Below, in pieces: positions 46,721 to 56,832 of a stretch of DNA of 64,000 nucleotides. Where the stretch lies: the NCBI RefSeq assembly GCF_042683165.1, contig NZ_JBHUIZ010000014.1, forward strand, positions 1-64,000, written 5' to 3'. Under the pieces are notes generated by a model, which was not told the origin of the DNA, searched no databases, and saw only the letters and a list, made by a program, of their open reading frames with translations. A program made the translations under genes and the position numbers. The stretch is from Tigheibacillus halophilus (GTDB taxonomy: Bacteria; Bacillota; Bacilli; Bacillales; Amphibacillaceae). Position 1 is the stretch's first letter, and every line of letters begins with the position of its first letter.

Positions 46721-48490
46721 TTATTCATTTTTCTCGGTTAGTTCAATGGACAATTCTTTCAATTGTTTTACATCAACTGTGTCAGGCGCCTCCATCATCA
46801 AGTCCGAGGCAGAGGCTGTTTTAGGGAACAGGATAGTATCACGCAAGTTGTCCCTTCCCGCAAGCAACATGACTATCCTATCAAGTCCCAGCGCTACCCC
46901 TCCATGCGGCGGAGCCCCGAACTCTAAAGCTTCGAGCAGGAATCCGAACTGTGCTTCAGCTTGTTCTTGCGTAAAACCAAGTGCTTTGAACATACGATCC
47001 TGTAAAGTTCTTTTATGAATCCTTCTAGACCCGCCGCCAAGCTCATACCCGTTCAACACAAGGTCATAGGCAATCGCCCTCACACTTCCGGGCTCAGTGT
47101 CGAGCTTATCCAAATCTTCTTCAACCGGCATTGTAAAAGGATGATGTGCGGCATAATACCTGTCATCTTCCTCATCGTATTCCAACAGCGGCCAGTCCGT
47201 TACCCATAGGAAGTTAAATTTATTTTCATCGATAAGGCCTATTTCCTTACCAAGTTTTAATCGCAAAGCTCCAAGACTGTCATAGACTATAGACGTTTTA
47301 TCCGCTACAAACAATAATAAGTCCCCTGCTTTGGCTTGTGCCCTGTCTTTTAAACTGGCTGCATCCTCCTTGGAGAAAAATTTAGCAATAGGTCCTTTTA
47401 ATTCATTTTCTTCTACTTTCAGCCATGCCAGCCCCTTGGCACCATAAATCTTCGTGAAGTCTTCCAATGCCATGATATCTTTTCGTGAAAACGAGGCTGC
47501 CTGATTTTCAACATTGACCAAGCAAACTTTTCCTCCTTTTGCCACTGCTCCGGAGAACACTTTAAAAGGGGATGCAGCAACAAGATCTGATACTTCGACT
47601 AGTTCCAATCCAAAGCGTGTATCCGGCTTATCTGAGCCAAAACGTCTCATCGCCTCCGCGTATTTCATCCGTGGAAGCGGCAGCGGAACATTCACCTGTT
47701 TGACTTCTTGCATCACATGCTGCATCATCTGTTCTGTCATTTCCATGATTTCATCACTAGTCATGAAGGAAGTCTCGATGTCTATTTGGGTGAATTCCGG
47801 CTGGCGGTCGGCCCGCAAATCCTCATCTCGGAAGCATCGTGCAATTTGATAATATTTTTCAAAACCACCCATCATGATTAATTGTTTGAATAACTGTGGG
47901 GATTGCGGTAACGCATAAAATTCACCCTGATGGACCCGGCTGGGGACCAGATAATCACGTGCCCCTTCCGGCGTGCTCTTTGTCAGTATAGGAGTTTCCA
48001 TTTCCAGAAATCCGTTGGCATCCAAAAATTTTCTTACTTCCAAAGTAATCGCATGTCGCATTTTAAATGTTTGCTGCAGCTCATTTCTTCTTAGATCAAT
48101 GTATCGATATTTCAAACGCAGGTCTTCCGCTACACTTGTATCATCCTGGATTAAAAATGGCGGTGTTTTAGAAGTGTTCAGAATCATGATATCCTTGACA
48201 ACCACTTCAATTTTTCCAGTATCCATATTTTCATTGATGGTCGCTTTATCACGTTCAACGACCACGCCGTGTACTTTGATAACATATTCATTTCTGATTG
48301 ATTCTGCAATCTCCAAAGCCTTTTTTGAATGATCAGGGTTGAAAACAAGCTGAACGATCCCTGACTTGTCACGCAAATCCACGAAAATCAGTCCGCCCAA
48401 ATCACGCCTTTTCTGGACCCAGCCTTTCAACAACACTTGTTCCCCTTTGTGGTTCTCTCTTAGGCTTCCCGCCATTATACGTTCACTCAT
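46721..48490 (-). CDS. aspS: Aspartate--tRNA ligase
   Basis: A 589-residue bacterial-type AspRS: N-terminal OB anticodon domain (VLLKGWVQKRRDLGGLIFVD), class II motif 2 FRDEDLRADRQPEFTQID, the bacterial GAD insertion (residues about 280-420), and motif 3 GLDRIVMLLAGRDNLRD. ATG 48490 overlaps the hisS stop by 8 nt with GGGGG upstream. It forms an operon with hisS under one T-box. Confidence 0.96.
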   Translation of the reverse strand: MSERIMAGSLRENHKGEQVLLKGWVQKRRDLGGLIFVDLRDKSGIVQLVFNPDHSKKALEIAESIRNEYVIKVHGVVVERDKATINENMDTGKIEVVVKDIMILNTSKTPPFLIQDDTSVAEDLRLKYRYIDLRRNELQQTFKMRHAITLEVRKFLDANGFLEMETPILTKSTPEGARDYLVPSRVHQGEFYALPQSPQLFKQLIMMGGFEKYYQIARCFRDEDLRADRQPEFTQIDIETSFMTSDEIMEMTEQMMQHVMQEVKQVNVPLPLPRMKYAEAMRRFGSDKPDTRFGLELVEVSDLVAASPFKVFSGAVAKGGKVCLVNVENQAASFSRKDIMALEDFTKIYGAKGLAWLKVEENELKGPIAKFFSKEDAASLKDRAQAKAGDLLLFVADKTSIVYDSLGALRLKLGKEIGLIDENKFNFLWVTDWPLLEYDEEDDRYYAAHHPFTMPVEEDLDKLDTEPGSVRAIAYDLVLNGYELGGGSRRIHKRTLQDRMFKALGFTQEQAEAQFGFLLEALEFGAPPHGGVALGLDRIVMLLAGRDNLRDTILFPKTASASDLMMEAPDTVDVKQLKELSIELTEKNE

Positions 48491-49772
48491 GATTCTTGCC
48501 CCCATATAATTGATTATATAAGCTGTCTGCCAAATCAGTCAGACTCACCTCAGTTTGTTCCTGGGTTTCCATATTTTTTACACTGATCACCTGTTTTTCA
48601 ATTTCTTCCTCTCCAAGCACAAGCACATATTTCACATGGAGGCGATCCGCCGTTTTAAACTGTGCCTTCATTTTACGTCCCTGGTAATCCCGGTCAGCTC
48701 GGATCCCTTTATCCCGAAGGTCATGCAAAATCTTCATCGCCTGGCGCTCTGCCATTTCACCAACTGAAATCAAATAGCAATCCAACGATCCCTTTTCCTC
48801 GAGTGTCACTTTCTCTGCTTCCAATGCCATCAACAGGCGCTCAATCCCCATACCAAAACCAATCCCAGGTGTGGACGGGCCACCGATATCTTCAATCAAT
48901 CCATTGTATCTCCCACCGCCAGCCAGTGTGGTGATGGCTCCAAATCCTTCTGCATTGCTCATGATTTCAAACGCAGTATGATTATAATAATCCAGCCCCC
49001 TGACTAGGTTCGGATCAACTTCATAAGGTATCCCTAGTAAATCAAGATACGCTTTTACTTGTTCGAAATATTTGTACGACTCCTCATTCAAGTAATCCAG
49101 TATCGATGGAGCGGTCTTCATTGCCGGATGATCTCTATCCGTTTTACAATCGAGTATACGCATTGGGTTTTGCTGGAGACGAGTTTGGCAGTCATGACAT
49201 AATTCTTCTTTCACAGGCGTAAAGTGCCCGATCAATGCTTCACGGTAGTTTTGACGACTTTCCTGATCTCCGAGAGAGTTAATGACTAGCTTGAGGGACT
49301 TTAGTCCAAGCTCTTTATATATTGTCATTGCCAGATCAATCACTTCCGCGTCAACTGCAGGATTGTCGCTGCCAAGCACTTCAACACCAAATTGATTAAG
49401 TTGGCGCATACGTCCCTGCTGCGGTCTTTCATAACGAAACATCTGCATAAAATAATAAAGCTTCACAGGCTGGACAATTTCCCCAAATAATTTATTCTGA
49501 ACAAATGCTCTTGCAACAGATGCGGTACCTTCAGGGCGCAAAGTCAGACTTCTTCCTCCACGGTCCTGGAATGTATACATTTCCTTTTGCACGATATCAG
49601 TTGAATCCCCTACTCCTCTTTGGAAGAGTTCGGTATGTTCAAAAAGCGGTGTACGGATTTCTTCAAAGTGATAACGGGCACAAATTTCTTTGATTTTAGA
49701 CTCGGCAATTTGCCATTTTACTGCATCTTTCGGTAATATATCTGCTGTTCCTCTTGGCGCATTTATATTCAC
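48483..49772 (-). CDS. hisS: Histidine--tRNA ligase
   Basis: A 429-residue class II synthetase: PRGTADILPKDAVKW, motif 2 MFRYERPQQGRMRQLNQFGV, histidine-binding VRGLDYYNHTAFEIM, motif 3 GFGMGIERLLMALE, and a C-terminal anticodon domain with RADRDYQGRKMKAQFKTADR. It is the first gene after the T-box and is coupled to aspS. Confidence 0.97.
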   Translation of the reverse strand: MNINAPRGTADILPKDAVKWQIAESKIKEICARYHFEEIRTPLFEHTELFQRGVGDSTDIVQKEMYTFQDRGGRSLTLRPEGTASVARAFVQNKLFGEIVQPVKLYYFMQMFRYERPQQGRMRQLNQFGVEVLGSDNPAVDAEVIDLAMTIYKELGLKSLKLVINSLGDQESRQNYREALIGHFTPVKEELCHDCQTRLQQNPMRILDCKTDRDHPAMKTAPSILDYLNEESYKYFEQVKAYLDLLGIPYEVDPNLVRGLDYYNHTAFEIMSNAEGFGAITTLAGGGRYNGLIEDIGGPSTPGIGFGMGIERLLMALEAEKVTLEEKGSLDCYLISVGEMAERQAMKILHDLRDKGIRADRDYQGRKMKAQFKTADRLHVKYVLVLGEEEIEKQVISVKNMETQEQTEVSLTDLADSLYNQLYGGKNHE

Positions 49773-49922
49773 ATTTTATTCCTCCATTTCCATTTTATGT
49801 AAATTCAAAAACCAGGCAACTTAGACAAAGATCTCTGCCAACACGAACTCAGCGTGAAAATGTATCGTTTGTCAGGCAGGGAAATATAAACAGACATTCC
49901 CAGAAAGTGACAAATGAGTATA

Positions 49923-50200
49923 TAAAAAACGCCCATCCCTTTATTAAAAGGGACGAGCGTTCGCCCGCGTTGCCACCCTAGTTCATGTACTCAAAAACTA
50001 TACAGCTACTCTTTTCGGATAACGCCCGTAAACGGCCATGCTTACTGAATTCACATCTTTCAGCATAACTTCTCCGGAATGTCTTTCACTGATAACTGTA
50101 CAAAATGCTTCCAGCCTTAGGCATTTTTTCTCTGGGTACGGTTGATTCAGCTACTTTTTCCTTCATCGAATTTCATTTTTTGTCTACTATTCACTATTAG
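49923..50200 (-). promoter_or_regulatory. T-box riboswitch upstream of hisS-aspS
   Basis: On the minus strand GGGTGGCAACGCGG (49978-49965) is the T-box. It is followed by the terminator: AACGCTCGTCCC pairs with GGGATGGGCGTT, then TTTTTATAT. The preceding 200 nt contain AGTA and AGAGAA elements of stem I. Low histidyl- (or aspartyl-) tRNA charging would relieve termination. The specifier codon cannot be named with certainty. Confidence 0.92.
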
Positions 50201-50235
50201 AATGAATATAATATTAATGGTTACTGTTAATGTTG

Positions 50236-50409
50236 TCAAGCACGATCAAGCTTTTTCTTAAGCATTTTCACTTCACCAAGTGAAATACCGAGTTCTTGTG
50301 CAATTTCCATATGATTTGCGTCAGACTCCAGTTCAAGGAAACGATGGTAATTGACACCGAATATCGTCTTTTCCAAGGAACTCTGCCAGTGCTTTTCACC
50401 AGTTCGCAT
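50236..50409 (-). CDS. Small HTH protein (YrzK-like)
   Basis: A 57-residue protein: MRTGEKHWQSSLEKTIFGVN, then MEIAQELGISLGEVKMLKKK, a sigma-70-region-4-like helix-turn-helix. AGGAGGG lies 7 nt before the ATG. It lies between dtd and the hisS T-box, where B. subtilis has the small gene yrzK. The role is not known. Confidence 0.75.
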   Translation of the reverse strand: MRTGEKHWQSSLEKTIFGVNYHRFLELESDANHMEIAQELGISLGEVKMLKKKLDRA

Positions 50410-50592
50410 AAATATCCCTCCTGTTTGACTCTAGTTTAGCCAAAGAAAGGAGATGTTATTACGAAAGGACGAATAAACAGTATGAAGCAAATCATTATAT
50501 TTCCAATGAATATTTCCCGGGAAACCGCAATATTCTACATAACTGGTGTTTTTTTCTGATTAAGCATGTCAAAAAGATGTCTATCCTGTCGT

Positions 50593-51039
50593 TCATTTGT
50601 CCTTGGAGTCGATAATGATCGTTACTGGTCCGTCATTAATCAGTGAAATTTCCATCTTTGCACCGAATTGGCCTGTTTCCACGTAAATACCTTCGTTTAC
50701 AATCATCCGATTGAAGGAATCATAGAGCTGTCTTGCCTTGTCAGGATCGGCAGCATTTACAAAGCTTGGCCGCCTGCCCTTTTTGGTATCAGCATACAAA
50801 GTGAATTGGGAAATAGATAAGACACTGCCTTGCATATCTTTTAAGGAATCATTCATTTTTCCCTCTTTATCAGGAAAAACCCGCAGATGAACTATTTTGT
50901 TCACCAGGTAAGCGACATCGTCCATATCATCTTCATGTGTGACCCCAAGCAGTACGACAAAACCAGCGTCAATCTGACCGACAGTTTCACCTGCAATTTT
51001 AACACACGCGTTTGTTGCCCTTTGGATAACAGCTTTCAA
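50593..51039 (-). CDS. dtd: D-aminoacyl-tRNA deacylase
   Basis: A 148-residue enzyme hydrolyses D-aminoacyl-tRNAs (and Gly-tRNA-Ala mischarges). Family motifs: AVIQRATNACVKI at the start, GSVLSISQFTLYADTKKGRR with the SQxTLYxD motif, and the cis-Gly-Pro region LINDGPVTIIID. It lies 14 nt after relA, forming an operon. Confidence 0.95.
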   Translation of the reverse strand: MKAVIQRATNACVKIAGETVGQIDAGFVVLLGVTHEDDMDDVAYLVNKIVHLRVFPDKEGKMNDSLKDMQGSVLSISQFTLYADTKKGRRPSFVNAADPDKARQLYDSFNRMIVNEGIYVETGQFGAKMEISLINDGPVTIIIDSKDK

Positions 51040-51053
51040 ACTTAGCCCTCCTG

Positions 51054-53255
51054 CTATTGCACTGTTCGTGTAACCGTATAAACATCTTTGATCTGCTTTA
51101 ATCTGTCTACAATTTTACGCAGATGATTCGTATTATGAATCAAAATCGTAATTTGGATTAAGGCCATTTTGTTTCGATCACTTCTGCCATTTACATGGGT
51201 GATATTTGTTTTTGTTTCATTGACAGCCTGCAATACTTCATTCAGCAATCCACGGCGATCATAGCCACTGATTTCCAAATCGACATGATATTGCTTCAAT
51301 TCAGTATGGTCATTTTCCCACTCCACATGAAGCAGCCGTTCCTGTACATCGTCTGCTTGTACATTCGGACAGTCACTGCGATGTACTGACACTCCTCGTC
51401 CTTTTGTAATATAGCCTACAATATCATCTCCAGGCACTGGATTGCAGCATTTGGAAAGGCGAACAAGCAGGTTATTGATTCCCTCCACTTTGACACCGGA
51501 ATCTCGTTTATGTTTCTGTTTCGGTTTATTTTCCTGCTTCACTTCTTCTAATGATTCAGAAAGCCCTTGCTGTTTTTGTTTCGCTTGTCTGATTTTTTCA
51601 GTTAACCTCGTGGCTATTAAAGCACCTGTGATCCCTTGATAACCGACTGCTGCGTATAGATCATCTTCATTCGTAAAGTTAAATTTTTCATAAACCCTTT
51701 GCAAATTTTCGTGTGTTAATGCTTCTTTTGGCTCAATACCGAGATTGCGGATTTCTTTATCCACCAGTTCTTTTCCTTTGACGATATTTTCATCACGCTG
51801 TTGCTTTTTAAAGAACTGTTTAATTTTATTTTTTGCCTGTGAGGATTGGGTCAACTTAAGCCAGTCTCTAGAAGGTCCGTAGGAATGTTTGGATGTCATC
51901 ACTTCGACAATGTCACCGTTTTTCAATTCGTAATCAAGGGGCTCCATTTTAGAATTGACCTTGGCTCCGATTGTCTGATTACCAATTTCTGTATGAATGC
52001 GATAGGCAAAATCAATTGGAACGGAGCCCGCAGGCAATTCAATAACATCACCTTTTGGCGTAAACACGTAAACCATATCCGAAAAAAGATCCATTTTCAA
52101 CGTTTCCATAAACTCTTCTGCATCATGTGTATCGTTTTGCCATTCCAGGATTTCTCTGAACCATGTCATTTTTTGTTCAAAGGAATGCTTGTCCTGATGG
52201 AATTGCTTGCCTTCTTTATAAGCCCAATGGGCTGCAACCCCATATTCTGCGATTTCATGCATTTCCTTGGTTCTGATTTGTACTTCTAATGGGTCACCGG
52301 TAGGGCCAATTACTGTCGTATGCAATGATTGATACAGATTCGGTTTCGGCATAGCGATATAGTCCTTAAATCTTCCCGGCATCGGTTTCCAGCAAGTATG
52401 AATGATGCCGAGCACAGCATAACAATCTTTAATGCTGTCAACGAGCACCCTTACTGCAAGCAGATCATAGATTTCGTTAAACTGTTTATGCTGTTTGACC
52501 ATTTTACGGTAAATACTATATATATGCTTGGGGCGGCCAGAAATATCCGCTTCAATATTTACCGCATTTACCTGGTCTTCAATTTGGTCCATGACTTCCT
52601 TGATATATGTTTCTCTTTCCTGTCTTTTCAGTTTCATCAGATGGACAATACGATAATACTGTTGGGGGTTCAAATAACGCAGCGCAGTATCTTCAAGCTC
52701 CCATTTAATAGTGGAAATTCCCAGCCGGTGCGCCAGAGGAGCGAAGATTTCTAATGTTTCATTAGCTATCCGGCGCTGTTTTTGGGGTGGTAAATGTTTC
52801 AATGTGCGCATGTTATGCAGCCTGTCGGCTAACTTTATTAAAATGACACGGATATCTTTTGCCATGGCAACGAACATTTTCCGATGATTTTCCGCTTGCT
52901 GTGCTTCCTTCGATTTATATTTGATTTTTCCCAACTTTGTTACACCATCGACCAGCATTGCGACTTCTTCATTGAAAACAGACTGTAGCTGTTCCAGCGT
53001 GACATCTGTGTCTTCTACCACATCATGCAAGAAACCTCCAGCAATTGTGGCTGGATCCATTTGCAGTCCAACAAGAATGCCAGCAACTTGAACCGGATGA
53101 ATGATATAAGCCTCTCCCGATTTACGGAATTGTCCTTCATGGGCTTTCTGGGAAAAATCAAATGCACGCCGAATAAATGCAGTATCATTCTCAGATAAGT
53201 ATACCTTTGCTTCATCTATAATATTGTCTATTGTTTTCAAACCATCTTTTGCCAT
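51054..53255 (-). CDS. relA: Bifunctional (p)ppGpp synthetase/hydrolase (Rel)
   Basis: A 733-residue stringent response enzyme. HD hydrolase with GQFRKSGEAYIIHPVQV, GFLHDVVEDTDVT and ADRLHNMRTLKHLP; synthetase with SGRPKHIYSIYRKMVK and IMPKPNLYQSLHTTVIG-like segment (reads AMPKPNLYQSLHTT); TGS domain VYVFTPKGDVIELPAGSVPI; zinc-finger/RIS RLSKCCNPVPGDDIVG; C-terminal ACT. Both catalytic domains keep their key residues, so it should make and degrade (p)ppGpp. Confidence 0.97.
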   Translation of the reverse strand: MAKDGLKTIDNIIDEAKVYLSENDTAFIRRAFDFSQKAHEGQFRKSGEAYIIHPVQVAGILVGLQMDPATIAGGFLHDVVEDTDVTLEQLQSVFNEEVAMLVDGVTKLGKIKYKSKEAQQAENHRKMFVAMAKDIRVILIKLADRLHNMRTLKHLPPQKQRRIANETLEIFAPLAHRLGISTIKWELEDTALRYLNPQQYYRIVHLMKLKRQERETYIKEVMDQIEDQVNAVNIEADISGRPKHIYSIYRKMVKQHKQFNEIYDLLAVRVLVDSIKDCYAVLGIIHTCWKPMPGRFKDYIAMPKPNLYQSLHTTVIGPTGDPLEVQIRTKEMHEIAEYGVAAHWAYKEGKQFHQDKHSFEQKMTWFREILEWQNDTHDAEEFMETLKMDLFSDMVYVFTPKGDVIELPAGSVPIDFAYRIHTEIGNQTIGAKVNSKMEPLDYELKNGDIVEVMTSKHSYGPSRDWLKLTQSSQAKNKIKQFFKKQQRDENIVKGKELVDKEIRNLGIEPKEALTHENLQRVYEKFNFTNEDDLYAAVGYQGITGALIATRLTEKIRQAKQKQQGLSESLEEVKQENKPKQKHKRDSGVKVEGINNLLVRLSKCCNPVPGDDIVGYITKGRGVSVHRSDCPNVQADDVQERLLHVEWENDHTELKQYHVDLEISGYDRRGLLNEVLQAVNETKTNITHVNGRSDRNKMALIQITILIHNTNHLRKIVDRLKQIKDVYTVTRTVQ

Positions 53256-53394
53256 GTCATCACCTTAATCCATTACAGAAATTCCCTCTTGAAGGATGTT
53301 CAACATATCACGTAAAACAATGCTTGCTAATAGTATCAAGAATTATACCCGAAATGTAAAGAAATAAATATAAAAACTTGGAAAAATAAAGCAG

Positions 53395-53450
53395 AAGGCC
53401 AGACCATCTAGTTGCAGGCCGGACCTTAACATCTGTATATTCGATTTTAA
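53395..53450 (-). terminator. Possible terminator between apt and relA
   Basis: An imperfect stem built from AGGTCCGGCC and GGTCTGGCCT is followed by TCTGCTTTATTTTT. Several mismatches make it weak, so apt and relA may be partly co-transcribed. The rest of 53256-53394 holds no gene. Confidence 0.4.
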
Positions 53451-53963
53451 TCAGTACTTGACCAGGGCCAGTACTTCATAATCCTTCAATTTATCTAAAC
53501 CATGCAGATAAGAAAGCTCAATCAAGAATGCACAGCCAACAACAACTCCACCGAGTTCTTCCACAAGCTTTATAGTCGCTTCGATTGTACCGCCTGTGGC
53601 AAGCAGGTCATCTGTGATCAATACACGCTGTCCTGGTTTGATTGCGTCTTTGTGGATTGTCAGAACATTTTTTCCGTATTCCAATCCATAATCTACCTTG
53701 ATAACTTCCCGGGGAAGTTTTCCTTCTTTGCGCACTGGTGCAAAGCCGATTCCAAGGGCGTATGAAACTGGACAACCAATTATAAATCCTCTTGCTTCCG
53801 GTCCAACCACAATATCGATATCTTTTTCCTTTGCAAAGTCCACGATTTCGTTCACTGCAGATTTAAAAGCTTCTCCATTATCCATCCATGGCGTGATATC
53901 TTTGAATTCGATTCCTTCTTTTGGCCAATTATCTACGATCTTGATAAATTTTTTATAATCCAT
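53451..53963 (-). CDS. apt: Adenine phosphoribosyltransferase
   Basis: A 170-residue purine salvage enzyme makes AMP from adenine and PRPP. MDYKKFIKIVDNWPKEGIEF opens the protein; PRPP motif RVLITDDLLATGGTIEATIK; VVGPEARGFIIGCPVSYALG. ATG 53963 has AGGAGG upstream and overlaps the recJ stop by 11 nt. Confidence 0.95.
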   Translation of the reverse strand: MDYKKFIKIVDNWPKEGIEFKDITPWMDNGEAFKSAVNEIVDFAKEKDIDIVVGPEARGFIIGCPVSYALGIGFAPVRKEGKLPREVIKVDYGLEYGKNVLTIHKDAIKPGQRVLITDDLLATGGTIEATIKLVEELGGVVVGCAFLIELSYLHGLDKLKDYEVLALVKY

Positions 53964-56292
53964 ATGCCACTTCCTCCTTGGCTTCTTCCGAAATATGAAG
54001 AATCTGCTCAAACCATTTACTAAGATTCTCATAAGTGGAATAATAAAGTGTCTTCTCCACATCCATTTGATTCCTTCGTTGTTGGTAAAGCGAAGAAGAA
54101 GTTAAATCCTTTTTGTGCGGTTTCTCAAGTAATGTGATTATTCCATTCTCCAGCTTTACAAAATCCAATTCCAAAAATACACGCAGCATAAATTGGATGT
54201 TCTGCTTATTCAATCCAGTGACTGCAGCCAGCATTTCCATATCCATTTTTGAATCTATTTTTTTACGCTTGAATATATAGGCATAAAGCTTCTTAAATTC
54301 ATTTCTTCCTGGGAAAACTGTCAGATAGGAACTATTCTGCACATAAAAACAAGCGTGAATATTTACCGGTCTGATTTTCTTGACTATCTTTTCAAGCTGT
54401 TGCAAATCATCCGGTAAATCAAACAGAAATATATCTGTGACTTGCCCCAATTCAGACTCAGCACATGTATATGTGGTCTTTTGAACATGCACAAGGCCCC
54501 AACCCTTTTCAATTTCATCTGTATGGCTAATGACTGCCGGATGCGAGCTTCTCTGCAAGTAGCTTGTCATGTCCCTTGATTTTTTTCCACGGTGGTCGAA
54601 CAGCTGCCAATCATCTATGCGTAAATCTTGCATAATAATCTGCGGTTTTCTGACACCGTTCCATTCATTAACGGCCAGCTGCCCTGCCACCGAAACACCC
54701 GCATTCGGAGTAATGAAGTCAGCCCATTCACCCAGTCCAAAACCAATGCCATCTATGGAGGTGCCTGCATTCTCAAACTGCATTTTCAGATGTTTATTAC
54801 CATTACCTAGTTTTCGGATACCGAACGGGATTCCCGATAACAGAAAAACAGGCTTATTATTTTTCATCCCGAAAGGGGCCAGCCGACCGATTTCCTTGAT
54901 TAATTCCAACGTCACATCGGAAGGTTGCAATGCAGCATCTATGAGCAATTCCTGTTTGAAATCTTCAGGGGATAATTTCATGTGGATGATACCATTCAGC
55001 TCGTTGCGCAGTTTCTCGATATTTTCCAACTTTAAAGTCATACCTGCAGCTTGTGAATGTCCGCCAAAATTCAAAAACAGATGATTGACCTCCATGCACC
55101 CCTGAAATAGATCAAACGCTGGGATACTGCGAGCAGAACCTTTAGCAGTACCTGTCTCCTCATTGATGGATAGCACGATTGCCGGTCTGTCGTAGTCTCG
55201 GACCAGCCTGGATGCAACGATGCCCAATACTCCTTCATTCCAGCCTTTTTGGGCTACCACAATTACGCCATCTTCGTCTGAAGTATGTAAAAGCATATTT
55301 TTCGCTTCATCAGCAATCTCAGCGACAATTTTTTTTCTCTCTTTGTTCAAGGTCTGTACCATTGAAGCCAATTCCTCAGCTTCTTCTTCATTGTCTGTCA
55401 TTAAGAGCTGTACAGCCAAATCAGCGTCTTGCAACCGGCCAACAGCATTTAAATGAGGACCGATTTGGAAACCGACATGCTCTTCGGTTACTTCTCCCTG
55501 CAAACCACAGCATTTTTTCAAAGCGGCTAACCCTTTACGCTGTGTGACGGACAATTGTCGCAAACCATGAAATGCAAGGATTCTATTTTCATTTACCAAC
55601 GGCACCAAATCTGCAATGGTGCCAATAGCTACTAAATCCAGCAGGTGGGCTGGGAAATAACCGAGAAGATATTGTGCGAATTTAAAAGCCACTCCGACCC
55701 CTGCAAGCTCCTTAAAAAGGTAATCAGGTGAGCATTTAGGATGGATTATCGCGAAGGCATCCGGTAATTGCTCTTGTGCTTCATGATGGTCCGTGATTAT
55801 CAAATCCAGCCCCAACTGTTTAGCAAAGGCGGCTTCTGTGACAGCCGCAATACCTGTATCGACTGTTATGATCAATCGGAAGCCATTATCATAAGCCTGG
55901 CGGAAAGCCGCTTCATTCGGTCCATAGCCTTCAGTAAACCTGTTTGGTATATAAAAGGCACAATTTGCCCCAAGTTCAGTCAACGCACTCATCATTACAG
56001 TGGTCGAACTGACACCATCCGCATCATAATCGCCAAAAACAAGAATTTTTTCGTTGTTTCTAATCGCATTATGTACACGTTCCCCAGCCTCTGCCATAGA
56101 AGATAAATTAGTCGGGGCATACAAATCGGCTATGTCAGGTTGTAAAAACGCCTGTGCTCGCACTTCATCAGTAATGCCGCGCTGCAATAGCAATTCCTGG
56201 ACAATCGGTGAAATTTCATTCGTGCTGCCTTGCCACTGCCGCTTTTCCGCTAATTCTTTTTTCAACTTCCAATTTGCTAGACTGCTTATCAT
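53953..56292 (-). CDS. recJ: Single-stranded-DNA-specific exonuclease RecJ
   Basis: A 779-residue DHH-family 5'-3' exonuclease for recombination and repair. ILVFGDYDADGVSSTTVMMS, DLIITDHHEAQEQLPDAFAI (DHH) and GIGFGLGEWADF plus FGGHSQAAGMTL (DHHA1) are seen. The C-terminal about 220 residues are the Firmicutes RecJ extension. ATG 56292 follows AGGGGTGA. Confidence 0.95.
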   Translation of the reverse strand: MISSLANWKLKKELAEKRQWQGSTNEISPIVQELLLQRGITDEVRAQAFLQPDIADLYAPTNLSSMAEAGERVHNAIRNNEKILVFGDYDADGVSSTTVMMSALTELGANCAFYIPNRFTEGYGPNEAAFRQAYDNGFRLIITVDTGIAAVTEAAFAKQLGLDLIITDHHEAQEQLPDAFAIIHPKCSPDYLFKELAGVGVAFKFAQYLLGYFPAHLLDLVAIGTIADLVPLVNENRILAFHGLRQLSVTQRKGLAALKKCCGLQGEVTEEHVGFQIGPHLNAVGRLQDADLAVQLLMTDNEEEAEELASMVQTLNKERKKIVAEIADEAKNMLLHTSDEDGVIVVAQKGWNEGVLGIVASRLVRDYDRPAIVLSINEETGTAKGSARSIPAFDLFQGCMEVNHLFLNFGGHSQAAGMTLKLENIEKLRNELNGIIHMKLSPEDFKQELLIDAALQPSDVTLELIKEIGRLAPFGMKNNKPVFLLSGIPFGIRKLGNGNKHLKMQFENAGTSIDGIGFGLGEWADFITPNAGVSVAGQLAVNEWNGVRKPQIIMQDLRIDDWQLFDHRGKKSRDMTSYLQRSSHPAVISHTDEIEKGWGLVHVQKTTYTCAESELGQVTDIFLFDLPDDLQQLEKIVKKIRPVNIHACFYVQNSSYLTVFPGRNEFKKLYAYIFKRKKIDSKMDMEMLAAVTGLNKQNIQFMLRVFLELDFVKLENGIITLLEKPHKKDLTSSSLYQQRRNQMDVEKTLYYSTYENLSKWFEQILHISEEAKEEVAYGL

Positions 56293-56435
56293 AAGTTCAC
56301 CCCTGACTAATCTATTATACAAAACAGATCGCAGGGGAGCAATCACTAATCATGGATGTTCAACATTTCCTTTAAAAACGAGACAGACATGTTTACTTTT
56401 TCCTGATCAAACACTAATCATGTATCATCCACATG

Positions 56436-56738
56436 CTATTGTTCATTTTTTCCATAATTTTCTTCTAATAGACCGTTCTTTTCCAATGTGTTGCGCAACA
56501 CATTGTTTTCTTTCTCCAGAGCTTTTGCTTTGCGCTGCAAACGATACATCCTTAACATACCTGTTGCAGCGGTAATAAGCACACCCATTAAAACAGAAAA
56601 CAAGATGACAAGAATCAATGGTGATTCAGTATGCCAAAAGAAATAATTCACTTCTACCGAAGATACATTGGTGACAGCGAAAACTGCAATCAGAATGATA
56701 AAAATGATTGCTAGAATAACGTAAGTTTGTCCCTTCAT
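56436..56738 (-). CDS. LapA family (DUF1049) membrane protein
   Basis: A 100-residue protein with two membrane helices (YVILAIIFIILIAVFAVTNV and LILVILFSVLMGVLITAATG) and a cytoplasmic coiled-coil tail (LQRKAKALEKENNVLRNTLE). It matches the LapA_dom family (YrvD in B. subtilis). In E. coli LapA controls LPS assembly; the role in Gram-positives is unknown. Confidence 0.9.
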   Translation of the reverse strand: MKGQTYVILAIIFIILIAVFAVTNVSSVEVNYFFWHTESPLILVILFSVLMGVLITAATGMLRMYRLQRKAKALEKENNVLRNTLEKNGLLEENYGKNEQ

Positions 56739-56790
56739 TTTATCCCTCCTAAAATTCTTTTACCCCGCTTCGCTTATTTTCATGCACAAA

Positions 56791-56820
56791 TAAAAACCCT
56801 CTATCAAAAGATAGAGGATT
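56791..56820 (-). terminator. Terminator after secDF
   Basis: CCTCTATC pairs with GATAGAGG around TTTT on the minus strand, followed by GTTTTTATTT. It lies 13 nt past the secDF stop. Confidence 0.88.
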
Positions 56821-56832
56821 TCATCATGATTA

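Noticed and set aside
53015..53215. Small minus-strand ORF inside relA
   Set aside because: It is an out-of-frame shadow of the HD domain region.
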